Assembly (NCBI GenBank): GCA_000688615.1
Contig: JHVA01000001.1
Location: 3,348,001 to 3,412,000 of the forward strand
Source: Acidobacteriaceae bacterium KBS 146
Lineage (GTDB): Bacteria; Acidobacteriota; Terriglobia; Terriglobales; Acidobacteriaceae
Direction of reading: 5' to 3'
Length of the DNA stretch: 64,000 bases
Below the pieces are notes generated by a model that made no database searches, was not told where the DNA came from, and saw nothing but the letters and a program-made list of their open reading frames with translations. The translations under genes were made by a program, and so were the position numbers. Positions 45,148 to 53,509 of this stretch are shown here, in pieces. Positions within the stretch are counted from its first letter, which is position 1; each line of letters starts with the position of its first letter.

Positions 45148-45540
45148 CTATGCGCGTTTCCGTCGGCCTTCCCATGCAAAGAAGAACAAGACCACGACAC
45201 CCAGCACAGTAAAGATCGGCCCGAACTCCCTTAATCGCCTGCGCTCCCGGCCGCCAATCGCATAGGTATGGTTTGCATCAGGAACATAGCTTCCTCCGGT
45301 TGCTGTTGACCCAGCCTCCGTACTGCCAGTCCCGCCGTAGTAATAGCGATACGAAGAGCTCGCCGCAGGCTTCTCTCCCAGCACCCTCTGCTCTCCGTTG
45401 CTGTGGCAGAAGTCCTCGTCCACGACGACATTCTGCTGATCAACACATCGCTGCATCTCCGGCTTGCGGCAACCGGTCATCCATAAGAGACCGGTTGCCA
45501 CAAAAAGAAGAGCTGCGAGTTGGAGGCTCGAGCGTTTCAC
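45148..45540 (-). CDS. Small lipoprotein with C-terminal transmembrane helix
   Basis: A roughly 130-residue protein. The GTG start at 45540 opens into a signal sequence ending MTGCRKPE, a plausible lipobox with Cys24. The mature part has MQRCVDQQNVVVDEDFCHSN, a Cys-containing conserved block seen in acidobacterial hypothetical proteins, a serine/glycine/tyrosine linker, and a C-terminal hydrophobic helix (FGPIFTVLGVVVLFFFAW). It starts 22 bp after the aminotransferase stop and is probably its operon partner. Function unknown. Confidence 0.6.
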   Translation of the reverse strand: MKRSSLQLAALLFVATGLLWMTGCRKPEMQRCVDQQNVVVDEDFCHSNGEQRVLGEKPAASSSYRYYYGGTGSTEAGSTATGGSYVPDANHTYAIGGRERRRLREFGPIFTVLGVVVLFFFAWEGRRKRA

Positions 45541-45562
45541 TTCAGCTGGATCGCTCCGGAGG

Positions 45563-46747
45563 TTATTTTGCGGTTCGCTCGACAAACGTCTTCTGAGCGG
45601 CGATGAGGCCGTCTCCGAAGGCAAAGCCGGGCAGTGGAAGTTTGGTGGCGACCGCGACCTGCTCGAGAGCGCCGAGGATCGCAATCGTGTCCATGTAGTC
45701 GAAGAAGCCGAGGTGAGCAATGCGGAAGAGATGACCCTTCATCTCACCCTGTCCATCGGTGACGATGGCGGCGAACTGCGACTTCAGTCCCTTGACGATC
45801 ACGCCGGAGTCGGTGCCCTCAGGCGCAAGAATCGCTGTGGCCGCTGCGGCCTCGTACCCGGCAGGCGCGAACAGCTTCAGGCCCATCGCGATCGCTGCTG
45901 CGCGCGTCATTGCGGCACAGGTCTCGGCGTTATCGACCAGCTTCTTGCGTCCCTCTGCAAGATTGCCTCCCGCCTGTCCCGCGATGTAGTCCAGCGACGC
46001 TCCCAGCGCGGCGATCAGCGCCACCGACGGAGTGTAGGCACTCTCGCCCTTGGCGGCGTTCTTTCTCTCCTTGCGCAGGTCGAAGTAGTAGCGCGGATTG
46101 TAGGTCGACTCCATGCGGTCCCAGGCCCTCTGGCTGACTGCCAGGTAGGCAAGGCCCGGGGGAATCATCACAGCCTTCTGCGATCCGCCGATGAGCACAT
46201 CGATGCCCCATCCATCCATGTCGAGATGTGTGGTTCCCAGCCCGGTGATTCCATCGACAATCAACAGAGCCTCGGAGTTTTCTTTCTTCAGCAGCTCGGC
46301 GATTCCCTTGATGTCATGCCGTACACCGGTCGAGGACTCGGTCGCCTGAACGAATACGGCGCGGGTCTCCAGCTTCAGTGCAGCCTTAACCTCATCCAGC
46401 GTGAAGGTCTGTCCGTAGGGCTTTTCCACCACATCGACGTGGCAGCCGAAGGCCTTCGTCAGCGCGCTCCAGCGCTCGCCGAACTTCCCTGCCGTCAACA
46501 CCAGGACGCGGTCTCCCGGTGACGTCAGGTTCGAGACCGAGGCCTCCATGGCTCCCGTGCCGCCGCTCGAAAGGATGATGACGTCGTTGGTGGTTCCGAC
46601 GAACTCCTTCAGCTGGGCAAGAACACGGGTGTACAAAGCGCGAAACTCAGGAGTGCGGTGGTGGATGTCGGCAGCCGCCATGGCAAATTGGGCGGCGGGC
46701 AGCAGGGGCGTTGGCCCCGGGGTAAAGAGGCGCGTTTTCCGGATCAT
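45563..46747 (-). CDS. Class V aminotransferase (serine-pyruvate/alanine-glyoxylate type)
   Basis: A 394-residue PLP-dependent aminotransferase. The N-terminal TPGPTPLLPAAQ and HHRTPEFRALY, the SSGGTGAMEASVSNL phosphate-binding loop, the VDGITGLGTTHLDMDGWGIDVLIGGSQKAV block (PLP lysine in GSQK) and YYFDLRKERKN are all typical of the alanine-glyoxylate/serine-glyoxylate and cysteine-desulfurase-like clade. It interconverts glyoxylate or pyruvate with the matching amino acid. Substrate choice (alanine, serine or phosphonate) is not settled. The start at 46747 has no obvious ribosome site. Confidence 0.9.
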   Translation of the reverse strand: MIRKTRLFTPGPTPLLPAAQFAMAAADIHHRTPEFRALYTRVLAQLKEFVGTTNDVIILSSGGTGAMEASVSNLTSPGDRVLVLTAGKFGERWSALTKAFGCHVDVVEKPYGQTFTLDEVKAALKLETRAVFVQATESSTGVRHDIKGIAELLKKENSEALLIVDGITGLGTTHLDMDGWGIDVLIGGSQKAVMIPPGLAYLAVSQRAWDRMESTYNPRYYFDLRKERKNAAKGESAYTPSVALIAALGASLDYIAGQAGGNLAEGRKKLVDNAETCAAMTRAAAIAMGLKLFAPAGYEAAAATAILAPEGTDSGVIVKGLKSQFAAIVTDGQGEMKGHLFRIAHLGFFDYMDTIAILGALEQVAVATKLPLPGFAFGDGLIAAQKTFVERTAK

Positions 46748-46831
46748 GCCTCTATTGTATCGACCACAGCCCGGGCAGCGGGCGTTCTATGATGAAGAGT
46801 CAGTGTCAAAGCATTTGAGGAGAGCAACGGA

Positions 46832-47299
46832 ATGACCATCGTGCAGAAGATCGACGCCGATATTGTGGCCGCCATGAAGGCCCGGGAAGAACACAAGCTG
46901 ACCACACTCCGCATGGTCAAATCGGCCCTGAAGAATAAGGCGATCGATAAACGCGCAGAGCTGACCGACGCCGAGCAGTCCCAGATCCTCTCCACCCTCA
47001 TCAAGCAGCGCCGCGAATCCATCGAGAGCTTCACCAAGGGCAATCGCCCCGAGCTGGCCGAGAAAGAGCGCCTCGAGATCGTCTTCATCGAGAGCTATCT
47101 TCCCAAGGAAGCCGGAGAGGACGAGGTCCGCGCTGTCGTCCAGGGAGCCATCGCCCAGCTCGCCGAGACAGGCACCAAACCCGGCCCCAAAGACATGGGA
47201 GCTGCCATGAAGATCGTCCAGCAGCGCATCATGGCGAACGGCTTGCGAGCCGACGGCAAGCTGGTGAGCGAGATCGTAAAGGCAGAGCTGGCAAAGTAG
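46832..47299 (+). CDS. GatB/YqeY domain protein
   Basis: A 155-residue cytoplasmic protein with the YqeY fold. Visible are TTLRMVKSALKNKAIDKRAELTDAEQSQILSTLIKQRRESIESF, then ERLEIVFIESYLPKEAGEDEVRAVV and KDMGAAMKIVQQRIMANGLRADGKLVSEIVK. YqeY is homologous to the C-terminal tRNA-binding domain of GatB but is free-standing; its exact role in tRNA metabolism is not established. GAGGAGAG lies eight bases before the ATG. It diverges from the aminotransferase gene across a 84-bp gap. Confidence 0.9.
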   Translation: MTIVQKIDADIVAAMKAREEHKLTTLRMVKSALKNKAIDKRAELTDAEQSQILSTLIKQRRESIESFTKGNRPELAEKERLEIVFIESYLPKEAGEDEVRAVVQGAIAQLAETGTKPGPKDMGAAMKIVQQRIMANGLRADGKLVSEIVKAELAK

Positions 47300-47357
47300 A
47301 CCTGCACATCCAAGGACGCGTCATCGCGTGCGCAGCCTGCCAGCCTCGCTCTGGAGG

Positions 47358-47395
47358 ATGTGTCCTTCCGAGCACAGCGAGGAACCTGCAGCCTG
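47358..47395 (+). repeat. Degenerate dispersed repeat (A-prime related)
   Basis: GTGTCCTTCCGAGCACAGCGAGGAACCTGCAGC retains the spacing of A-prime but is mutated in the core. It lies in the 278-bp gap between yqeY and the lysozyme gene. Confidence 0.4.
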
Positions 47396-47522
47396 TCAAG
47401 AGCCACAACCCTCCCATAACCCCGCAACCCGCTGATTCCATGGCCATAATCAAGCCCCAACTATCTGCCGATTTCATAGATTCCGATTGTTATTCTTAAA
47501 AAGTCGGGTTAGATTTGTGAAC

Positions 47523-47560
47523 GAAATGGGAAGGGGTCCTCGCAGGCTCTTTCCCATTTC
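47523..47560 (+). other. Leader hairpin upstream of the lysozyme gene
   Basis: GAAATGGGAA (47523-47532) and TTCCCATTTC (47551-47560) are exact reverse complements with an 18-nt loop, placed 18 bp before the ATG, just ahead of the ribosome site GGGAGG. It could be an attenuator or a terminator remnant. Confidence 0.45.
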
Positions 47561-47577
47561 TCGTTTCGGGAGGGTGC

Positions 47578-48150
47578 ATGGCCAACTTCAAATACGGCGC
47601 AAGCGGTCTGGCGCTGACCAAAAAATCAGAGAGCCTGCGGCTCGATGCCTATCAGGACAGCGTTGGCGTCTGGACGATCGGCTACGGACATACCGGCTCG
47701 GATGTGCACGCAGGCATGACCATCACGGAACAGCAGGCCGCCATCCTGCTCGCCGCCGATGTGGCCTGGGCCGTCACCTGCGTCAACAAATCCGTAACCT
47801 CCGCAATCAATCAGAACCAGTTTGATGCTCTGGTCGACTTTACCTTCAATCTCGGCTGTGCCAGCCTAGGCCAGTCCACGTTGCTGCGGCTTTTGAACGC
47901 GGGCGACTTCGCCGGAGCCGCTGGACAGTTTTTGCGATGGAACAAAGCGGGTGGCCAGGTACTGCGAGGGCTCACTATCCGTCGTCAGGCCGAGTTGGAC
48001 CTGTTCAACACCCCGGTATCAGCACCCACCGCCACGCCACTGCAGGCATCGGCAGCTTCGCGTCCGGCCCTCAGGCCAGCGGGTAGCGCTCTCGTAAAGC
48101 CCGCCGCGAAAAATTCTGTAGCAAAGAAAGCTGCGAAACCAGGCGTATAA
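47578..48150 (+). CDS. GH24 phage-type lysozyme (endolysin-like)
   Basis: A 190-residue muramidase of the T4/lambdoid GH24 type. The catalytic Glu lies in KKSESLRLDAYQDSVGVWTIGYGHT (ESxRLxAYxDxxGxWTIGYGHT), followed by the Thr of the triad in GYGHT and the helical lobe QNQFDALVDFTFNLG. There is no signal peptide. The last 40 residues form an alanine/lysine/proline-rich basic tail, like a histone-type or cell-wall-binding extension. GGGAGG precedes the ATG. No other phage genes are in the window, so it looks like a domesticated lysozyme or an orphan. Confidence 0.9.
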   Translation: MANFKYGASGLALTKKSESLRLDAYQDSVGVWTIGYGHTGSDVHAGMTITEQQAAILLAADVAWAVTCVNKSVTSAINQNQFDALVDFTFNLGCASLGQSTLLRLLNAGDFAGAAGQFLRWNKAGGQVLRGLTIRRQAELDLFNTPVSAPTATPLQASAASRPALRPAGSALVKPAAKNSVAKKAAKPGV

Positions 48151-48183
48151 ACCCGAGCTGCTTGTCAGCCAAGGAGGCTGGTC

Positions 48184-48546
48184 ATGAGTTCATCGAAGAA
48201 CGGAAAGATCTGCTACATCGAGATGCCCACAACCGACCCCGCGCGTTCGGCTGACTTTTACCGCAGCGTCTTCGGCTGGAACATCCGGGAAAGGGGAGAC
48301 GGCGCGACCGCTTTCGATGACATCACCGGCAAGGTCAGCGGCGCATTCGTGACCGGCAGGCATTCGCAATGTCCGGGTTTCGTCGTGTATGTGCAGGTCG
48401 ACGACGCCGAAGCCATGGTCAAAAAGCTCAAGGCCAACGGTGCCGAAATCGTGCAGCCCATCGGTGGCGACCCCGGCGAGCTCACCGCACGCTTCCGCGA
48501 TCCATCAGGAAACGTCCTCGCCATCTATCAGGAACCGAAGCAATAG
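48184..48546 (+). CDS. VOC-superfamily (glyoxalase/bleomycin-resistance-like) protein
   Basis: A 120-residue single-VOC-domain protein. It begins GKICYIEMPTTDPARSADFYRSVFGWNIRERGDGATAFDD and ends FRDPSGNVLAIYQEP, the paired beta-alpha-beta-beta-beta units that bind a metal ion, with glutamates in CYIEMP and at the C-terminus. Resembles the 27-kDa antigen CFP30B-like group. The substrate is unknown. AAGGAGG lies six bases before the ATG. It follows the lysozyme gene by 33 bp, and an operon is possible. Confidence 0.88.
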   Translation: MSSSKNGKICYIEMPTTDPARSADFYRSVFGWNIRERGDGATAFDDITGKVSGAFVTGRHSQCPGFVVYVQVDDAEAMVKKLKANGAEIVQPIGGDPGELTARFRDPSGNVLAIYQEPKQ

Positions 48547-48601
48547 CTCCACTGCACGCCTCCAAGGCATAAGGGCTCAGCACAAAATCCAACGCGCCTC
48601 T

Positions 48602-50440
48602 CTAGTGCCCACGCATGCTCAGGATCAGCTCTGCCCCCGCCATCACCGTGCGTCCCTGCACCGGAACCCCCGGAATCTCCCGATAGGACGTATCCGTAAG
48701 GTTCAGCACGCGAACATAAGGCCGCACGCGCCCCGTATCTCTCGACAGCGAAAGATCCCACAGCGGATAAGGCGCCTGCGTTGTCTTCTGAATAACAGCC
48801 AGCTGCGAGCGTGCCACCATCTGCGCCGGCAGCTTTCCCGTCCATGCAATCAAGGCCGACTGCGCGGCATAGTTGAAGGCATACTCCGAGATCAGTCCCT
48901 TCGGCGGAGAAGTCGCCTGCACCGCCGTGTAACCCAGCTGCAGCTGCTGCGCCGCCGGTAGCCTCACGCGAAAGCTCGCCTCGCCGCCGTTGTAGGCAAA
49001 GTCGGCGACGTTGACCGCCTGCCACGGATGCGACAGATCGTACTTCGAGTAATCGATGCCGTTCTTCTGGTGCAGGCTGAAACCTGTCGCGCTCAGCACA
49101 AATGTTCCGCTCGCAGGCGTCCAATCCACCCCGCCCTCATAGCTCCACGAAGACTCCGGCTTAAGATTCGGATTCCCGATCGTCGCCGGGTCCGCGTAAT
49201 ACAGGTCGAGATACGTCGGCAGTCGATAGCCGTGTCCCACTGAACCTCGCAGCCGGACCGTACTCGTAAGCGTGTAGGCCGCAGCCACATTCGGAGAAAA
49301 GACCGAGTTCCCTCCTGAAAAGATCTGCTCCCGCGCGCCCAGCGAAAGGGAGAGACGCTTCAGCGACCGCAGCGATAGATTCGCATACCCCGCTCCCTGG
49401 TTCCGCGCATGGACTCCCAGGTTCGTGCTGTGGATTGAATCGCCATTCGCCTCCAGCCCATACGATAGCGTCGTATTCGTTCCAATCCCATCCGCTCTGC
49501 GCAAAGCTCCCTGCCACGCCGTGGTGATGTGGTTATTCCTGTAGTAGTTTGGCCGGTCCAGCAGCAGCACAAACAGGTCCGTATGGCGCCGATACGCAAA
49601 GCTCGCTGAGGTCCGCTGTCCCAGCTGTTGCTGCAGCGCCGCAAACCATCCCTTCGTCCGCTCCCATGAGTCGTACGCTCCGTAGAACTGGTTGGCTCCA
49701 TACGGTCGGTCGCTTCCCGCCAGCAGAATATCCGTCGTTCCCGGCTTCAGCACGCTCAGCCACGTCTCCGACGCCAGCGCATTGCTGGAGTAATTACGGT
49801 CGGGCATAAAGCCGTTCGAGGTATCGCGGCTTCCCGTCAACTGCTCGCTCGCCCGAGACGTGCTCAGGTCTGCGCGCAGATGATTCTCAAGCGAGCCATA
49901 GTTCCCCGCGCCCGACTTCGCAATCAGCGAAAACCGCGCATCCGGCGAAGGCCGCTCCGTAATCAGATTAACTGCGCCTCCAATCGCATCCGAGCCGTAA
50001 AACGTCGAACCCGACCCATGCAGCACCTCCACCCTCGAAAGCGCATCGAGCGGTACCGGGATATCGAGGTTCATGTGCGCCGTCTCCGGATCGTTGATGC
50101 GAAGGCCGTTCAGCAGCACCAGCGACTGCTCAAAGGTCGTTCCTCGGATCGACAGATCGGCCTGCACTCCATTGGGGGCACGAGACTGCAGATTGATCGT
50201 CGTGTCCTGCCGCAGATAGTCGGTGACGTTGTTGTAGAGCAGCGGTTGCTCGCGGGTATCCAGCGTGACCACTGATCGGTTCGACTCCGAGAGTGGAATC
50301 GGCGGAATCGCCGTCGTCACCGTAACGTTCTCCTGGACGGGGCCCATCGGTTGAAGCGAGGAAGAGTCTTGCGCTGCAAGCGGCATCGATGCAAGGACGA
50401 TCAACAGGGCTGGCCTAAAGGAAATCACAAGAAAAATCAT
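48602..50440 (-). CDS. TonB-dependent outer-membrane receptor (BtuB-like)
   Basis: A 612-residue receptor. A signal peptide (LLIVLASMPLAAQ) is followed by an N-terminal plug: VTVTTAIPPIPLSESNRSVVTLD (TonB-box-like), then NLQSRAPNGVQADLSIRGTTFEQSLVLLNGLRINDPETAH and VEVLHGSGSTFYGSDAIGGAVNLIT, the classic plug motif. The rest is a 22-strand barrel pattern with typical GYRLPTYLDLYY and NPNLKPESSWSYEGGV near the C-terminus. It takes up a metal chelate or cobalamin-like compound; the ligand is unknown and no B12 riboswitch is seen upstream. It is divergent from a MarR gene with a palindrome between them. Confidence 0.9.
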   Translation of the reverse strand: MIFLVISFRPALLIVLASMPLAAQDSSSLQPMGPVQENVTVTTAIPPIPLSESNRSVVTLDTREQPLLYNNVTDYLRQDTTINLQSRAPNGVQADLSIRGTTFEQSLVLLNGLRINDPETAHMNLDIPVPLDALSRVEVLHGSGSTFYGSDAIGGAVNLITERPSPDARFSLIAKSGAGNYGSLENHLRADLSTSRASEQLTGSRDTSNGFMPDRNYSSNALASETWLSVLKPGTTDILLAGSDRPYGANQFYGAYDSWERTKGWFAALQQQLGQRTSASFAYRRHTDLFVLLLDRPNYYRNNHITTAWQGALRRADGIGTNTTLSYGLEANGDSIHSTNLGVHARNQGAGYANLSLRSLKRLSLSLGAREQIFSGGNSVFSPNVAAAYTLTSTVRLRGSVGHGYRLPTYLDLYYADPATIGNPNLKPESSWSYEGGVDWTPASGTFVLSATGFSLHQKNGIDYSKYDLSHPWQAVNVADFAYNGGEASFRVRLPAAQQLQLGYTAVQATSPPKGLISEYAFNYAAQSALIAWTGKLPAQMVARSQLAVIQKTTQAPYPLWDLSLSRDTGRVRPYVRVLNLTDTSYREIPGVPVQGRTVMAGAELILSMRGH

Positions 50441-50489
50441 CTCCGATCCCGGGCTGTATCGCGGAGTAGTTTTGTTCTATGGTAAGTAG

Positions 50490-50506
50490 TTGATAGGCTA
50501 AATCAA
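50490..50506. promoter_or_regulatory. TTGAT-N7-ATCAA inverted repeat, candidate MarR operator
   Basis: TTGAT (50490-50494) and ATCAA (50502-50506) are exact inverted arms in the 100-bp divergent region between the TonB receptor and the MarR gene. Half-site spacing and position fit an autoregulatory MarR-type site. Confidence 0.5.
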
Positions 50507-50540
50507 ATTGGTCGCTCAGCAAGCCAGGAAGGCAAGAAGC

Positions 50541-51008
50541 ATGCGAATCGAATCGTTCCTCCGGCAGAGCCCGGCCTTTCAGACCAGCAGGATCGCCCGT
50601 CGCATCGAAGCTTCGCTGAATACGTTCCTGAAACAGGAAGAACTGACCTTCTCCGAATCCCTGATGCTGGCGGCGATCTTCCTCGAAAAAAAGCGTGTGA
50701 GTCCATCCGATCTGGCCCGAACGTTCGAGACGACACGCGGAAATGTCAGCCATGTGGTCTCGTCGCTCGAGGCGAAGCGGCTGGTGCGCCGCCGCATCAA
50801 CGCCGAAGACGCGCGAGGATTTCTTCTGGAGCTCGAACCCGCAGGCAGAAAGCGGGCCGTCCGCGTGACGGCGATCCTCGACCGGATGCAGACCCTCATG
50901 GAAAAAGAGATTGGTACCACCCGTCTGGAGGCCATGTTGCGGCAAATGACCGAGGTGGAACAGTTATGTTCTCGCCTCAGAACAGCAGGCGACAGCGCGC
51001 ACGCGTGA
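50541..51008 (+). CDS. MarR-family winged-helix regulator
   Basis: A 155-residue transcription factor. The winged-helix core is visible as FSESLMLAAIFLEKKRVSPSDLARTFETTRGNVSHVVSSLEAKRLVRRRINAEDARGFLLELEPAG, which is typical of MarR including the beta-wing with conserved DxRG-like residues (EDARGF). The ATG at 50541 follows AGGAAGG; the frame opens earlier with TTG at 50508 but adds only basic residues. It probably represses itself and the divergent TonB receptor through the palindrome upstream; its ligand is unknown. Confidence 0.88.
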   Translation: MRIESFLRQSPAFQTSRIARRIEASLNTFLKQEELTFSESLMLAAIFLEKKRVSPSDLARTFETTRGNVSHVVSSLEAKRLVRRRINAEDARGFLLELEPAGRKRAVRVTAILDRMQTLMEKEIGTTRLEAMLRQMTEVEQLCSRLRTAGDSAHA

Positions 51009-51075
51009 AGTGCGAAAAATCATAGCGCCGCCGGAGCTGGAGAGCGTATAGTCCTCGCCCATCGAGGTGACCGCT

Positions 51076-51531
51076 ATGCGGAAGATCATGCTTGCGTTAA
51101 CGTTGTTCGCTCTTGCGACGCCGCTTTTTGCGAAGGATCCTTTTGCTGGAACCTGGAAGCTCAACTCGGAGAAGAGCGAATATAAAGCCGGAGCTCCACC
51201 AAAAGAAGTGACTCTCGTGATCGAAGATCAGGGAACCACCGTTCAGGTAACGGCCACAGGGACCTATGCGGACGGCTCGCCCCTCTCTGTGAAGTACACC
51301 ATTCCTGCAAAGGGTGGAAAGGGTACCCCCGAAGCAGGTGACTTCGACGCCGTCAGTGCAAAGATGGTCAGCGACCATGTTCGCGAACTTCACTACATGA
51401 AGGATGGAAAACAGCTGCGGACGCGCCGGTTGGAGGTCTCTGCGGACGGCAAAACGCTAAAGACCACCGTGAAGGGAACTGACCCCAAGGGCAGCATGAT
51501 GGCCGGAACCGACGTCTTCGACAAGGAGTGA
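51076..51531 (+). CDS. Small secreted lipocalin-like protein
   Basis: A 151-residue exported protein with signal peptide KIMLALTLFALATPLFAKD. The mature start DPFAGTWKLNSEKSEY and the later strands VTLVIEDQGTTVQVTATGTYADG, SVKYTIPAKGG, KMVSDHVRELHYMKDGKQLRTRRLEVSADGKTLKTTVKGT match a common acidobacterial lipocalin-type beta-barrel family. It probably binds a hydrophobic ligand; none is named. The ATG at 51076 follows GAGG by eight bases. A terminator follows. Confidence 0.75.
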   Translation: MRKIMLALTLFALATPLFAKDPFAGTWKLNSEKSEYKAGAPPKEVTLVIEDQGTTVQVTATGTYADGSPLSVKYTIPAKGGKGTPEAGDFDAVSAKMVSDHVRELHYMKDGKQLRTRRLEVSADGKTLKTTVKGTDPKGSMMAGTDVFDKE

Positions 51532-51541
51532 TCCCACAGGC

Positions 51542-51570
51542 AGAGAGCGGCTCATCGAAAGCCGCTCTCT
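51542..51570. terminator. Hairpin between convergent genes
   Basis: AGAGAGCGGCT and AGCCGCTCTCT form an 11-bp perfect stem with a seven-base loop, between the lipocalin-like gene and RNase HI. The T-tract is weak on both strands. Confidence 0.7.
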
Positions 51571-51584
51571 AATCTCCCAGTCGG

Positions 51585-52259
51585 TTACTCCGGGAGGATC
51601 TTTACGAAGATCCCATCAGGCAGCGTCTGTCCACCCAGCACATGCACCACGCCATCCCGGGTAAATCCGCGCAGCATCGTGCCGGAGCCTGCAGCCCGGC
51701 CCGCATCGGGGTCCGGAGGAGCGGAGGATCGTGTCGGGTACGGCGTCGCCTTCAGGGGAGCGGGTGCAGGCTGACCCGGAGCCTGAGGCCGCTTCATCCC
51801 TCGATCCATCGCCTGGTTCGCCAGCCGGTCGGCGTCCTTGTTCTTATGCCGCAGCGCATGGCTGATCTCAAATCCGTCCAGCCGCGCAATGCGGTTCTTG
51901 GCCTCCTGCCACAGAGGCTTCAGGTCAGGAGAGTTGACCCTATACTTCCCCTGGATCTGCTTGACCATCAGCTCGGAGTCCGAGACGACCCGCAGCCGCC
52001 GGTGCCCATGTTCCAGTGCATAAGCAAGCACCGCCAGCAGCCCGGAGTACTCGGCATAGTTGTTCGTGCGGATGCCGAGAAACTCGCTCAGCTCCGCCAC
52101 CAGCTCCCCACCGGGCCCGGTCAACACCGCGCCGTACCCCGCAGGCCCCGGATTCCCACGGGCCCCACCATCGCAGTGGGCATTAACCCACCCGGCCTGG
52201 GAGGCAGAAGAAGCAGAGGGATCGGCAAACAGGCCCGGAGAGACAGATCGTGTAGGCAT
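51585..52259 (-). CDS. Ribonuclease HI-family protein with proline-rich extension
   Basis: A roughly 224-residue RNase H-fold nuclease. The four acidic residues are present: Asp in AHCDGGARGNPGPAGYG, Glu in NNYAEYSGLL, Asp in RVVSDSELMVKQI and Asp in HKNKDADRLAN. This is the short, archaeal/Bacillus YpdQ-like type that lacks the basic protrusion of E. coli RNase HI. A C-terminal extension is proline-rich (AQPAPAPLKATP-type) and ends in a beta-rich tail (GVVHVLGGQTLPDGIFVKI). It removes RNA from RNA-DNA hybrids. The start at 52259 is a choice between several ATGs without a ribosome site. Confidence 0.85.
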   Translation of the reverse strand: MPTRSVSPGLFADPSASSASQAGWVNAHCDGGARGNPGPAGYGAVLTGPGGELVAELSEFLGIRTNNYAEYSGLLAVLAYALEHGHRRLRVVSDSELMVKQIQGKYRVNSPDLKPLWQEAKNRIARLDGFEISHALRHKNKDADRLANQAMDRGMKRPQAPGQPAPAPLKATPYPTRSSAPPDPDAGRAAGSGTMLRGFTRDGVVHVLGGQTLPDGIFVKILPE

Positions 52260-52747
52260 AGATTTCAGTCTAAGCGAACCCGTACAGAGGACCGTAGCGC
52301 GCCACAGCATGCGCCGCTCATCTAAAAACCCGGAAAGCGCGGGAAAGTCAGCAAACTCAGGAAAACCAAGGGAAGTTGACAAACTCAGAACCTCCCAAGG
52401 AAGCCAACCGCAGCAAATCCTCGGGGAATTGCCATTTCGACCGAAGGCCAGAAGGGGCGGCAGTGGAGAGATCGGCGTCTAACCCGCCCATCCACGCCCA
52501 TCTAGGCCCATCCAGGCACAGGCACAAGGCAAGCAGCCCTCCCTTGCTTACCTTTCTGTGACATTTCGGTCTATCCAGACAGGAAATGGTTGTTCCTGAC
52601 TCCGGAGTCAGACGTATGAAAGCTGAAGCGATTGGGATTACTCCAGGCGGAGAGTTGGCTTCAAGGCTCTCTTTGGCCTCTCATGGGCGCAAATCCAGCC
52701 CTTTTGCTCTGGGTTTGCGGGATGCGGCGGTAGAATCGTTGCCAGGT
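52260..52747. other. 488-bp region upstream of the ECF sigma factor
   Basis: No gene is supported. A short tandem motif GCCCATC occurs three times at 52491-52512 (CGCCCATCCACGCCCATCTAGGCCCATCC). It holds the leader of the sigma-factor gene; an ATG at 52586 opens the same frame but would add 54 residues not found in family members. Confidence 0.5.
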
Positions 52748-53407
52748 ATGGCGAAGGCAGCGACGCAACCCGGCGCGAGAAACGGACGGCTGACCCCGGC
52801 CCAGCTCGAGGCACGCGCACAGCAGCGCATCGAAGACGATGAGCTGATCCGCGAGGCCCAAAAGGGCCAGCGGGGAGCGTTTGATACCCTCGTGCGCCGC
52901 TACGATCAGAGCGTTCTCCGACTCGCGCTTCACATGCTGGGCAACGAGCAGGACGCTCAGGATGTGCATCAAGAGGCCTTCATCAAGGCATATCGCCATC
53001 TCGGGAACTTCCGGTTCGAGTGCAGCTTCTACACCTGGCTGTACCGGATCGTGACCAACCTCTGCCTCGATCAACTCCGCCGCCGCAAGAGCCGCAGAGA
53101 AGATCCGGCCACGATGGTGGACTCCAGCGGGGATGAACTCGACCTGCTGGCAAATATCTCCGACGACCGGGCGATGTCCAACCCGGCCCGGGAGCTGGAA
53201 CGCAAACTCATGGGCGAGAGAATTGTCGCCGCTCTTGAAAAGCTGACCCCGCGCGAGCGGATGGTCTTTGAACTGAAGCACTATCAGGGTCTGAAATTGA
53301 GAACGATTGGCGAGATGTTAAACACCACAGAAGAGACGGCAAAGAACACCCTCTTCCGCGCTACAAGAAAACTGCGTGCCAACCTTGCAGAGTTGCGGGG
53401 CGCGTAG
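52748..53407 (+). CDS. ECF RNA polymerase sigma factor (RpoE-like)
   Basis: A 219-residue group IV sigma factor. Region 2 begins DDELIREAQKGQRGAFDTLVRRYDQSVLRLALHMLGNEQDAQDVHQEAFIKAYRHLGNFRFECSFYTWLYRIVTNLCLDQLRRRK, region 4 is LTPRERMVFELKHYQGLKLRTIGEMLNTTEETAKNTLFRATRKL. The first cistron of a set with the membrane anti-sigma and PDZ genes (103 and 53 bp apart). It probably responds to envelope stress. The ATG at 52748 is preferred because the ORF upstream has no homology features; AGGT lies close to it. Confidence 0.9.
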   Translation: MAKAATQPGARNGRLTPAQLEARAQQRIEDDELIREAQKGQRGAFDTLVRRYDQSVLRLALHMLGNEQDAQDVHQEAFIKAYRHLGNFRFECSFYTWLYRIVTNLCLDQLRRRKSRREDPATMVDSSGDELDLLANISDDRAMSNPARELERKLMGERIVAALEKLTPRERMVFELKHYQGLKLRTIGEMLNTTEETAKNTLFRATRKLRANLAELRGA

Positions 53408-53509
53408 AACGGGACATGTAGGTGCAGTACGTAAGAACCCATAAGAGACGGGCGCATAGACCCGCGGTCGCAGTACAGGAATTTTTGAGGCTGGTAGAGG
53501 TATACCGAA

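Noticed and set aside
47523-48150. Prophage remnant
   Set aside because: Only the lysozyme suggests phage; no integrase, capsid, tail or att-like repeats were found in the window.
50441-50540. Cobalamin riboswitch before the BtuB-like receptor
   Set aside because: The gap is only 100 bp and has no B12-box-like sequence or multi-helix fold.
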